Shown: in pieces, positions 1 through 12,100 of the stretch
How the letters are laid out: each line of letters begins with the position of its first letter
How positions within the stretch are numbered: position 1 is the first letter of the stretch
From: Takakia lepidozioides
Lineage: Eukaryota; Streptophyta; Takakiopsida; Takakiales; Takakiaceae
Assembly (NCBI GenBank): GCA_030704615.1
Contig: CM060733.1
Coordinates: forward strand, 28,706,001 to 28,770,000
DNA length: 64,000 bases
Reading direction: 5' to 3'
Translations under genes and position numbers: made by a program
The notes under the pieces: generated by a model
What the model saw: the letters and a program-made list of their open reading frames with translations, nothing else
Databases searched by the model: none
What the model was told of the DNA's origin: nothing

Positions 1-30
1 CTGTTAGTATACCAAACAGAACCCTCATTT

Positions 31-260
31 TCAGACTATACCTCTGTAAAGGTATCATCAACATAAGGGACCCTAGCAACCTCAGACTATACCTCTGTTA
101 AGGTATCAACAGTGAAATGACTTGGTGAAATTTAAGGGCATTTGGAGGATTGTTTGAAAGATATTTGAGGGCCCTTGGAGGAGTATTTGGAGGATCTTTG
201 GGGTCCTTGGAGGAGTGTTTAGAGGATCTTTGGGGTCCTTGGAGGACCCTTCGAGGAGCT
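31..260. repeat. Short direct repeats at the left edge
   Basis: Two near-identical 30-base copies beginning TCAGACTATACCTCTGT occur at about 31-62 and 89-120. From about 170 to 260 a purine-rich minisatellite reads GGATCTTTGGGGTCCTTGGA in successive copies. No gene is recognised between 1 and 900. Confidence 0.6.
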
Positions 261-923
261 TTGGTGGACAATGTTGAAGAGCTCTTGAAGGATTGATTGA
301 GGGATATTGAAGGATACTTGCCACGGCCATACAAGCGAGTGGATAGAAACATGAGGGAGAGTGGTGGGATGAGAGCATTTTGGGGTTAGGAATTGATTTA
401 GTTTATCTTCTCCATAGTCTTTCACCCTCTTTGTAGGCCAAAACCTTTCCGTAGGTGGAGGCAAGAGTCAGTCCGGGTTTGGGCTGGGGTGTCCTTGTAG
501 GAGCGACACTGTGGAGTGTTTTTGGTGTGGGGGAGTTGCTGTCTTGATTTTCTTGTGTTTGGATCCCCTCCACACCTGCATGCTTGACTGTGCGCCATGT
601 TAGCTTTGTGTGGGCGCTTGTTTTCATAGGAGGTTGGTCCGGATTTGATCACCAGCCAATCCTAGAGTATGCTGTCGGTGGTGAGGCTGGAGTGTTGACC
701 AGCAAGACCACCAGTGTTTCTTCTATGGTGTGGCTGGGTTGATGACCAGCAGACCATAGGAGTGCTTGCGGTGGATGCAGGTGCAGGTACAGATCTACGT
801 TAGAAACCTATTATTTGTGCTTGAACCAGTAGCCGCAACAGGTTCTTTACCCGGTTACCTTGTAGAAAGTGGGGATTAGAGACAGGTTGACAACCGGTTG
901 GGTTGTGAGTTTTCATCACGGAG

Positions 924-2209
924 GTGCCACCAGCTGCTGAGGGGAGTGCCGGTACAAGCACCAGCGATACTAGTGGGTACACAAGACAAGGTGTGCGGTT
1001 TAGGCCACTTTCACCTTCAGTGTCTTCTGAGGAAGATTCAGACTCGGAGTCAGGAGGATTCTCGCCGAGGGTGCAAGTCATTTCCGTGCCATTGTTGTGG
1101 GACACGATGGAGGAGATGTATGGAGCTACCAAGGGGCCACGTAGGTACTCTGGAGCTGTGGGCACCATCGAGCTTGATGACTTTATACAAGAGTTTGACA
1201 GTTGGTGTGATTTGCAGCAAATGCGCAATCCACAACTGTTTACGCCCTTTATGGCGTGGAAGGGGCTATTCCAGCACCTTGAGGGGCCGCCCATGGATGA
1301 TTACCATGAATTTAGGCGGGGACATGCGGTGGAGATTGAGGAGTGGCGAGAGTATTGGTCACCTAACTATGTCTCAATCACTAGAGGCACAAGGGCAGCG
1401 GTGACACCAGCAGCTACACAAACATCTCCAACTACAAGCACTAGTAGTGGAACAAGTAGTGCCGGCAAGGTGGTACCAGTTCAAAAGGTACTACTACTCC
1501 TCCTGCCACAATTACAACACATGTGCCTAGATTCAGATTCAGCCCGGTGGTGGAGTTCTTCCAGGAGTTGCGGAGGAACTACCAAGGTGTACGGACAGAG
1601 AAGCTGTGAAGTTTGCAAGACTTCCAGCGCAAATCCAGTGAGAGCTTGCGAGAGGCCTAAACTCGTATGAGGCGCTTGATAAGTGTGACCCAAGGGGTTA
1701 CTGAAGCTCAGGCAGTCCAGTTCTGGTATGGAACTTTGGACAAGGAGCTCAAGAGAAGGGTGCGGGATGCAACCCTGTTACAAGCGGCCCAACCCACATT
1801 AGCGGATATGTTTCTGCTGGCTGAGCGGATTGAGCTCAACATGGTGGAGGAGCGAGTTGTTACCATTGGATTTGGCAAGGACATGCCTACACGAGGTGCA
1901 GCTGCCAGCCAACAGGTACAAGGGACTGCCCAACAGCGTGGTTAGGGGGGCAAGGTTGTCCAACCCAAGTTCCATGAAGCTTACATGGGACCTCAGGTGC
2001 AGAGGCCCGTGACATCTTTTGCAGGCCAACAGCAACCGGGGGTGATATGTTGGACATGTGAAGGACCCCATGTCAAGAGAGATTGCCCAGAGAGTGGCAG
2101 AAGGCCGGCACAAGCACAGCCTGCACAGTTGATGGTGTCTCCACGGGTTGACACGAATGGTTACTTCTATTATTATTATTTTCATCTCTTGGATGAAAAC
2201 GATGGATGA
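924..2209 (+). pseudogene. gag: Ty3/gypsy-type gag with zinc knuckle, broken
   Basis: This is a retrotransposon capsid (gag) region on the + strand. The first open stretch (924-1670) holds a gag-like core, with DDFIQEFDSWCDLQQ near its middle. The frame then shifts to 1667-2209, which continues with AVQFWYGTLDKELKRRVRD and a leucine-rich stretch typical of retrotrans_gag domains. It ends in a CX2CX4HX4C zinc knuckle (CWTCEGPHVKRDC, about 2050-2088) that in the family binds genomic RNA. A TAG at about 1943 interrupts the second frame. No protease, reverse transcriptase or LTR follows, because duplicated CAS upstream sequence begins at about 2260. The element is therefore a truncated fragment. 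The zinc knuckle makes the gag call fairly safe; assignment to gypsy rather than another LTR group is inference. Confidence 0.7.
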
Positions 2210-2259
2210 TGATGAGAGCGAGCAAAATGGGAGCTGCACCTAGATACTTCTTGATCTAA

Positions 2260-3165
2260 GCCAGTACACTATTTTCCGGCAGAATCAGAGTGGGACTGTT
2301 CCTGGGCTTGTCTGATTGCGTCCTTCTTTTGCTTTACGAGTGATGGCTTGCTGCAGCTTCAGTGCCAGCGTCTCTAGTCACATTATTACACTGGAGCCGT
2401 GATTTTTCTCCCGGGTTTAGGTGGTCATCGTCACTTCCTCGCTTTGTTTTTCGTTAAGTACTCATCAGAATCATGATTATAAAAGACATTTCCAACTTCT
2501 CCGTTGATGATTGCTGACTGCTGCTCCCGGGGTTGTGAGCTAGTTAATTCTTCTCAAACGCCAGTGTTTCTTTGTCAGATTCCTTGGATTGGAGCCGTGT
2601 TTCTCCCCAGGCTCAAGGTGCCGATCTCCACCTCCTTGCTCTCTCTGTTTTGTGCTTCATAGTATTCTGCTACAATGGATTCGTTTCATAACTTTCGTTC
2701 TAAATCTCTGTGTTGATTCGCAGCCTGTTCCCTTTCTGTATTTTGTTGATGATTGCATTCCGGATTGATGTGTGAATGTTGATCGGTCCCTTGTTACTAT
2801 ACTGTCAACCGCTGTCTCGCATATTTATTCTCATCTGTTATTAGCATTTGATCAACTTGTCCACATATGTTTGGCTTCAGTCTGACACGCTTGTCTCTCT
2901 TCCCATCATCGTGTGTGTCTGTTTCCATCAATCCGGTATGTGTCCAAGGTGATACATTGCCATCATTCTACGGATTAGTCCTACCCATTGGTGCAGATTT
3001 TCCTTATAAAAGGATTTGGACAACTTCATTGTGTTATATTGTACTGTATCGCGCTAAACCTGACAGGCCATTGGTTCCAACGGACCGTAAAAAACTGCTC
3101 TCTGACTCTCTGCTTGTCTCGGTCCTTGGCCTTGTGTGTGTCCAGCTACGGAGGCAGCCGGCTAG
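2260..3165 (+). promoter_or_regulatory. Upstream/5' leader region of CAS copy 1
   Basis: This segment immediately precedes the CAS start and is shared with the second CAS copy (from about 60098), so it belongs to the duplicated unit. A TATA-like CTTATAAAAGG lies at about 3001-3012, roughly 155 bases before the ATG. Bases 2701-3100, including that TATA-like site, are absent from copy 2. An in-frame TAG directly precedes the ATG at 3166, which supports that start. Confidence 0.5.
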
Positions 3166-6100
3166 ATGTGGACTCTCAAATCATCCGAGGGCGGGGGTCC
3201 CTGGATGCGCACCATGAATGGATATGTCGGACGACAGACCTGGCATTATGCTGAGGAAGGGGAGTCGCTCGCAGATCATGTAGCAGTAGAAAAGGCGAGG
3301 TCTGTATTCACGGAAAACCGATATGAAAAGCGACATAGTGCAGACAAACTCATGCGCATGCAGGTCAGTTTATAGCGACTTCATCCAGGAATGCCCTTTC
3401 CCCAATGATGCAATCAACTTGGAGAAGAAGATTGTGAGCGCTACAGAAGTATAGCATTTAATTTAGATGGAGTAATGTGATGATGTGCAAGAGCCAAAAT
3501 GGGTCCTTGCCTTTTAATTGTATAGGTCTCTATTGATTGAGGTTTCCTCCCAGGAATGCACCAATGCAGCATTAAAAGCCATCCTTTTGAAACTTCAATG
3601 CGAGTATACCATGCTTCCAGTTCTCCTGTTATCTCATTAAATGCAGGTGACTTAGTCTAAGAATGATACCTTTCACAGCTGTTACATGTGATTGACTGAA
3701 GAGATTGCATTGAACAACCACTGAAGCTCAAGTACATTCAACATTCACACGCTTAAAGATATAGGTAACTGTTACTGTGGCATTGTGTCCGTGTATCGAT
3801 GCTCAGCAGAGTATTTGCAAGACTTAATGTGATAAGACACCAGTCTCTGCTCCGCAATAGAAGATGACCTTCAATTTGTGGAGGAAAATTGGTGTGCTCC
3901 CTCTTGTAGAAAGGGTGGGAGGAATTTTCACAGCATTGGTTGGTATGGTAAAGTGACTTTCTTTTTTCTACCTTTGACATGATTTATTGTTTGAAATGCT
4001 CACGTAGTTTGCGAGGGAGAACCCTCTTGCTCCTCTGCCTACTCAAGTCAAATTGGAGAACAGAAGTGATTTGACTGAAGATGCTGTCACGACAACTCTC
4101 CGCCGGGCTTTGAGATTCTACTCCACCATTCAAGCCCATGATGGGCACTGGCCTGGTGATTATGGAGGCCCTATGTTTCTTATGCCAGGCCTGGTGAGCA
4201 TCCCCACAAGGCCTTGATGTTGAATTGTTATTTTTGGGCTGCTTGTTGAGCACCCCACTTTATTCTGTGTATCCTCGTTTCTCTTCTACCATAATCTCTT
4301 TGAGCTTTCCGTGGATGTTATACAGTTTTTTTTTTTCTCTCTCTCTCTCTCTCTCTCTGCCACAAGGATCTGAATCTAAGCCCGCAAGTCTTGACCCCTG
4401 CTGGATAAATCTGACTTAAGAGGCTGTAGTGTCCAAAGCCATGTCTGTTGCCAGGAAATTGTCTGATGAATTATGAAGTTAGGCAAACTTCCATGAACTT
4501 GTTTCCAGTCTGTGACATGGGAGAGGCCATCTCAAGGGTTTACCCACCCTCGGCACTAGACTGAAATTTAAACTCAGGGCGGGAAGCCTACCTTTGAACA
4601 GCAAACAGATGGAGAGAGGAAAGAGGGATTGCAATTACCCGTTGTGTGGGCAACCTGAAGACTATTCATTTTCTGATTCTTTGTCCTGGGTACTCTCACT
4701 AGAGAGACGCCCTCTTCAAAATCCATCAATTGTGCCTAAACCTCTGCTTAGCAACTTTGAAGTCTTGAGGCTGAGCCAAAGGCCCAGGCCCTTTTGGGGC
4801 CTAGTTATTGGGCAAACCACACACAGCAGATTGATGCTTGTGTGGAGGGATTTCTAGAGGATATCTGGAAAACTCGGATAATTGTCTGTTCCAAGGTAAG
4901 TCATACTACCGGCGTCAGCCCCTGACAAAGGTAGTTTCTGTCCCTTTGTGTTCCGCTCGAACTGAGCGCGGGGTCAATGGCCACAAGGCTATGTTCTTAT
5001 GAGTACATTCTCTGGCACAAGGCTACGGCAAACAATGTCTTATGAGTACATTCTGACACACAACAAACTACCAAGGTAAGTCCCACCTCCTCACAAAGGT
5101 AGTGTCTGTTCCCTTTAGTTCTGCCCAAACTGGGCGGGGGTCTATGGCCACAAGTACTCCACTTGAAGAAGTGAAGGGGAGGTGAAATAGTACTCGACAA
5201 AGTTGTTATCTGCTGTTAAACCAGCACACTAGAATCATGTTTTGCAATCCACAGAACAAGTCCACTCAAGACATGATATTACATGTCTTTTCCTGCAGCC
5301 ATTCAGTCATTAACAGATCTCTCCATCTCATATCTTACTTGCTTACACATCAAAAATCATATGTGGGACATCTTCAAACTCTCTCCTTCACACCTTCATT
5401 CACACAATACTTTGAATTGGTAACAGTCTGAAGCTTAATGTTCTTCATTCAATGAGGAGATACAAAATCAATGTTTCCATAGCAGTGTAACTCTGACACG
5501 CACACAAAAGTGGTTCAAGCAGCCAATCGAAAAGCTTTGGGTCTCACTAAATTTTTCCACTGCAGAGGTATTAGTTCTGAGTTTAAAAGTTCTATGCTTT
5601 GTAATTTTAATAGGCCTACACTGGCGTACGCATCGGCGTGTGGGAAGGCAACTCCAACCATGCTAAATCTTTAGAACCATTCCAATTTCGGTGCTCAAAG
5701 AGAGCATGTCAGCGTGCTCTAGAACAGCTAACGTGGCTGTTCAGGACGAGTTTGGTGTAATGCCCTTGAGCTCTTGATGTGATGAGTTCAGGATCAGATG
5801 GTGGGTCTGTTGAATCGCATGCCTAATCAACTCTATTTCTTGGAAGCAAGACCATCCTGTTAAACGGGCTAAGTCCTGGTGGAAAAGGGTGGAGGAGATT
5901 TTCAAGTTACCTGAAGATTGGGCAGGAAGAACTGACCCTGCTAGATGAAGCTGACTTGGAGGCTGAAGTGTCTCTAAGGTCACGTTGGAAGCACAAAGAG
6001 TGTTTGACAAAACAAAGTTAGGCATCAACCTTCCTTGAATTTGTTTCCAGTCTGTGACATGGGTGAGGACCTTAAGGATTGACCTGAATGGCCTACCTAC

Positions 6101-9100
6101 CCTCGGCACTACACTGAAATTTAAACTCAGGGCAGAAAGTCTACCCTTGAACAATAAACAGATGCAGAGCCGAAGGGGAGGCTGTCAATGCCTGATGCAC
6201 GGGCAGCCTGAAGACAGTATCCATTTTCTGATACAATGTCCAGGGTATTCTCTTCAGAGATCGACCCTCTTCAGGTACATCAAGAACATAGTCCCTGCAC
6301 CCCTGTTCACCAACTTTCAAAATCTTGAGGCTAAGCCTAAAGCCCTGGCCCTGTGAGGTCTAACTGTTGGGCAGATCACACACAGCAGATTGATGCTTGT
6401 GTGAAGGGCTTGCTAGAGTAAATCTGGGAAGCCCATATAGAGTGTTTATATCACGGTGGGTCCCACTACTGGAGTGAGCCCCTCAGTGTCTGTTCCCTTT
6501 TGTTCTGCCCACACTGGGTGCAGGGTCTATGACCACAAGGCTATGGTAAAGAACTTCGTAAATACATACTCTCTCTCTCTCTCTCTCTCAGGGTTCACAA
6601 AATTCCACAATGAGGAGGTCAAGGCTGAGTACGTCCAGGCCTTGCAAGAGGCTCTCCATCATTTTGTCCAATCGCTCCAAGAACTTCAGTCACGCTCTGT
6701 TAACGCAAGAAATGAAGTCGAAAGAGCAGTGGACTCTTGGGAGAGTTTCGTTTCCTCCGTGGCTGACAAGATCATTGGGAGGAAACTAATTGTCTGCGGT
6801 AGACCAGTTAATTGGTGGATTAATGAGATTAAACTCAAGATAGCTGAGAGACGAGCCCTCTATAAAGAGTGCTGCAATTTGGAAACCAACAGAGAATTGT
6901 GGGCGAGGTACTACCAGCTCCGTAAAGATATCAATCAGCTTGTTAGGTCTCAGAAGAAATTATACTGGGACAAGTTATATAGTGAAATAAACTCAAACCA
7001 CCATGGTGGTAATGACAAGAAATTCTGGTTGGCCCTTCAACGTTTGTACAAGCCGAAAAACGGTCAGCAAGTACAAGCGCTGAAGACTACTAAAGGTGCA
7101 GTGGTGACTTCATCGGTTGACATTGTCAAAACCTTTGAAACTCACTACAGTATCCTTGGCAGAACTTCTAGGTCTAACAGTGAGGGGTCTTCTGCTGAAT
7201 GGAGAGACACAGTTGGAAAAACTGTTCCTATGATTCAAAACAGCCCTGATGAACTGGAGTATATTTCAATGGCTTATAATGCTCCCATTAGTTCTTCTGA
7301 GATTGTGGAAGCAATTGAACATTGAAATGGATATAAAGCTGGTGGACCTGATGGTATTGTCAACGAGCCAGAGAAGAACCGGGGAACTACCGTGGCATCA
7401 CGCTCCTCAATGCTGTTGGCAAGACATTCTGCAGAGTTATAAGTACTCGTCTCGAGGTTGATCTGGAGTCTAGAGGTTGTTTCCACGAAGGCCAAGCTGG
7501 CTTTCGGCGAAACAGGGGCTGTGTGGATCATATCTTCACTCTAAGCCAGATTATCCAGGGAAGGAAAAAAAAAGGAAAACCCACTTATGTCTTTTTCCTG
7601 GATGTCAAAAAGGCTTATGACACAGTGTGGAGAGATGGCCTATGGTTCCGCCTCTGGTCTTGTGGGATCAAGGGAAAGATGTGGAGAGTTGTCCACAACT
7701 TGTATGCTCACACCAAAAGCTGTGTCACTGTTAACGGACAGAAGTCCAACTTCTTTGACATAGACCAAGGTGTAGCTCAAGGATGTACTCTCTCCCCTCT
7801 GCTCTTCAATGTTTTCATCAATCAACTCCTCGAGGATGTGGAAAGTGAGGGATTTGGGTTAAGGGTGGGTGATACCACCATACCAGCCCTTATGTTTGCG
7901 GATGACTTCGCAGGCATAGGGGAGACTCCAACCAATCTCCAGGAGTTGATTGATTGCGCGAAGAGATACTTTGATCTTTGGGGGCTAGAGGCTAATGTCA
8001 GCAAATGTGCAGTGGTAGCATTCAACGACAGAGGAGAGGGAGGAAGTGATCTTAAGTGGCAGTGGGGGTAGCCAAGAGATCCCGGTCCTCCCTTCCTACA
8101 CTTACCTGGGCGTTGAGTTCTCCTCCAATTGTAATTGGGATGCACATATCCGGAAAGTTGTTCAAACTGGCAAGGGCAAAGCTCTGGGGCTCACTAAATT
8201 TTTCCACTGCAGAGGGGTCAACTCTGAGGTTAAGAAAACCGTGCTTTGTCGCGTTATTAGACCTGCCTTGGAGTACGGATCTGCTATATGGGTTGATAAC
8301 TCCAACCAGGCTAAGTCTCTAGAATCCATTCAAGTGGGGGTGCTTAAGGAGTGTATGTCAGCATGCTCCAAAACAGCCAATGTGGCTGTTCGGGGTGAGT
8401 TTGGCATTCCGTCCTTAAGCTCCCGACGAGATGAATTCAAGGTCAGATGGTGGGGTCAGCTGCAACATATGCCCCAACACCAGATATCCTAAGTTAATCG
8501 ACTCTATATCTTGGAAACAGGACCGCCCTGTCAAACAGGCTAAGTCCTGGCAGAAGAGAGTAGAAGAGATCCTCAAGGACCTGGACCTGGATCCGCAAGT
8601 CTTGACCCTGCTGGATAAATCTGACTTAGAGGCTGTAGTGTCCTCAGCCATGTCTGTTGCCATGAGATTGTCTGATGAAAATGAAGTTAGGCAGAAAACT
8701 TCCCTGAACCTGTTTCCAGTCTGTGACATGGGGGAGGACATCTTGGATGACCTCAAGGGTCTACCCGCTCTCGGCACTAGACTGAAATTTAAACTCAGGG
8801 CAGGAAGCCTACCTTTGAACAGCAAACAGAAGCAGAGAGGAAAGGGAGAGTGCAATTGCCCGTTGTGTGGGCAATCTGAAGACAGTATTCATTTTCTGAT
8901 ACACTGTCCGGGGTTCTCTCACCAAAGAGACGCTCTCTTCAAATCTATTAAGGGAATTGTGCCTGTACCCCTGTTTACCAACTTTGAAAGTCTCGAGGCT
9001 GAGCCAAAAGCCCAGGCCCTCCTGAGGCCTAGTTTTTGGGCAAATCACACACAGCAGATTGATGCTTGTGTGAAGGGATTTCTAGAGGATATCTGGAAAA

Positions 9101-12100
9101 CCCGGATTAATTCTATATATGGAGGTAAGTCTTACTATCGACGTCAGCCCCTGACAGAGGTAGGTTCTGTCCCTTTTGTTCCCGCTCAAACTGGGCGCGG
9201 GGTCAATGGCCACAAGGCTATGGCAAACAACGTCTTATGGGCTCCCACAACCTACGGATAGAGACTGGCAGATGGGAAAACCTGCAACGGGAAGACCGCC
9301 TATGTCCAGCTTGCACAGGGGAAATTGAAACTGAGGAACACTTCTTCTTCTATTGCCCTCTATACTATGAGATCCGTGGGAGATTCCACTGTCTATTCCG
9401 CGGAACCCAATCTCTCACTGAAGTCTTCCACTATGAGGATCAGAAATGCTTGGCAGCTTACGTGCACGAGGCCCTCACCCTTAGACAATCACTCGAACAA
9501 TAGTTTTTTATTTCTGGCTCTGATTTTGTTTCCTCTCTCATGTTTTCTTCCACTTTGTCCCATAAGATCTACGAGCTTTCCGCGGACTTATAAAGCACCA
9601 TTTCATTTCATTTCATTTCTCGCTCTCTTTGGTAGGGTCAATGGCCACAAGGCTACGGCAAACAACGTCTTATGAGTACATTCTCTCTTTGGTTACTTAA
9701 GCCAAATCTAGGGCTTCATGTGTAGTTTTTGGGGTGAATCCCAGGATGGACGATGTGCTCTTTAAAACTACCTGCTCCAGCGTTTCTGGCTAATGGTCCA
9801 TCTCGAGACTTGATTGAAGGTTTCAATGTCTAAAAATGCTACAAATGGAGTCTCACATCAAAGCAAATTCAAAGAAGTTCGTCCCTTGACTGGCTGGAGA
9901 GCTGTCTTAGACATTGGTGATTCAATGAGGCGCTCTAGGAAGACAACCAAGGGTGGGGACTTCAAGGGTTTGATGCCCTGGATGTGGTCGATACCTAGCA
10001 GCCAGACAGACTAGCTCGCCCTATGTGTGCTGAATCTGAGCGTCGTGTGACTGAAGGATACGGTACTCTGAATGGTTTGCCAACCTTAAAGTTTACATAA
10101 GACCAGCAAAATCTACACAGGGGGTAATTGACCCCCCTTTGCAGATCAGTTGGCCGTCTAGGGGCAATCATAGGCTACCTAGACGGCAAAAAATCCATAT
10201 GCAAAGGGCTGGCTTGTGGCTGGGCACTTTCAACTTCTCGGGGTTGACTAACCAAAGGAAACAATTTGAGGCGGGACAAGTTCTTCAGGCAAATGGTAAC
10301 ATCTGTGCAGGGCAAGAGACATGGGAAACTTTGGACAAATGGAGATGTCAATGGTTATAAGTTGTTTGGTAAGATGTGTGCACTTCAGGCGGCCTCCGCC
10401 AAGCGCGGTCAAAGGTTCCAAAACTGAGACAAATCGAAGTCTTCCACCATAGCCCGGTGTTTTGCCATGTCTTAAAACAAAACAAACATAGTATTCAAAA
10501 TGAAACCACTCAGCTGGCCTGTAAACTGAGATTGATCCAAGTCAAGACGGGTCTTCAGAACCCTCTGGTATCAGTTCCCAAGGGTAGATTACTTCTGTAA
10601 AATACTTCCCTCACAGAAAACATGAGGCTGTCATCCAGTGTTGTACCAGGCAGTGGCTGCCTCATGTGATAGGCGATTTCATCATCTATCTAATGTACTC
10701 TGTAGCAAAACTTACACATATAGCTTAGAGACCCATGGAAGGTGAAGGACCCTCAACTGCGCCCGTCCCGAAAACCACCACATCCAACAGAATGCGTGTT
10801 AGTGAGGATGCGCAAGGTGAGTAGCAGGTCTTCATGCTAGCTATCGCTGTCCAAAATGCAGAACTAAGCAAGTGAAAGATTGCAAGAGTAACAGCAAAGG
10901 TGTGACATTGCACAGAACCTCGAAAGTTTGAGGCAGACAAGTCTGCGATGTTGCGCATATCCATTCACGCAACAACAAGTAATTGCAAAGCACATGTAAG
11001 GGCTAAGTGTAACTTCCTATTAATGTCAACATGGGATTGTCAGGGAAGTGTTTGTGTTGACTTTACTTTGATGAAACCAAATTATCCCCAGAGTCAAGCA
11101 GTTTGCTCAGACATTTACTGGTTTTAAGCAAGCACTGGTTTGCTTAAGTAAAGGCTAAGGCTGACTGGAGGTCACTGACCTACAGTCCACATGCTAAAAA
11201 GCCCAAAATTTCGGATTTCTGGAAATCCCAGTATGACAGTACAGTGAATAGGAATATTGTTCAGTATGAGGTCTGTCACTATGAAGAAAGGTGGTTTTTT
11301 TATGGGTTTCTAACAAACCCCACCATCCACCCCAATCACCCAGAAGTGTGAAACAAGTCAGGAGCAAGTCAGGTTTAGGAGAAGGGTGATGGTGCCTTGC
11401 AATGCAAGGCTGTTTTGTCGGTTTAAAAATAAAAAACCTTTCTAATCTGGTCAAATCCTGACAGATCCTTCCTTTTCTGACAAACACACACACACATCCA
11501 CATGTGTGCAAGTGCACATCCACCATCCTGAATGGCTAAATGGTCTACAGCCGCAGATCTGCGGCAAGGATGTTTGAAGGGGGGAAACACTTCTCTTTGT
11601 TTTGAAATTTGTTTTCCCATCACTTTTTAATCTGGGGGTCTGAAGAGGTCTTTCTCAATCAAGGACTAGCTACAAAGAAACGTATGACATTCTTGCTTTT
11701 CAGCAGAGTTACATTAGCAGGGCATGTGGCATCATTCTTAATGTCCAAATTATAATGAACACACCTGCAACCACAATCATGCACACCAGTGCCATGGCAT
11801 TTTTAAACACTGATAGATGAAACCTGACGACTGGCTCACAGTATGCTGCAGTTGCAATAATTCTATGGCAAGCTATGTTCTGCACTTTATGAGCTGCAAG
11901 TCTTGTCCTCTCCCCTCCTATGCCTTAGCTGAGCTCTTTCCTTGCCTTTTTTGCACCTCTTTTTGGCCTGCTAGCCACATCAGGAGCTCATGTGTTTTGT
12001 GTCAATTTTGTTGGCAGATAATCACTCTGTCTGTGACAAGATCACTAGGTGCTGTGTTATCCCAAGCTCATCAGTACGAGATGCGTCGTTATCTCTACAA

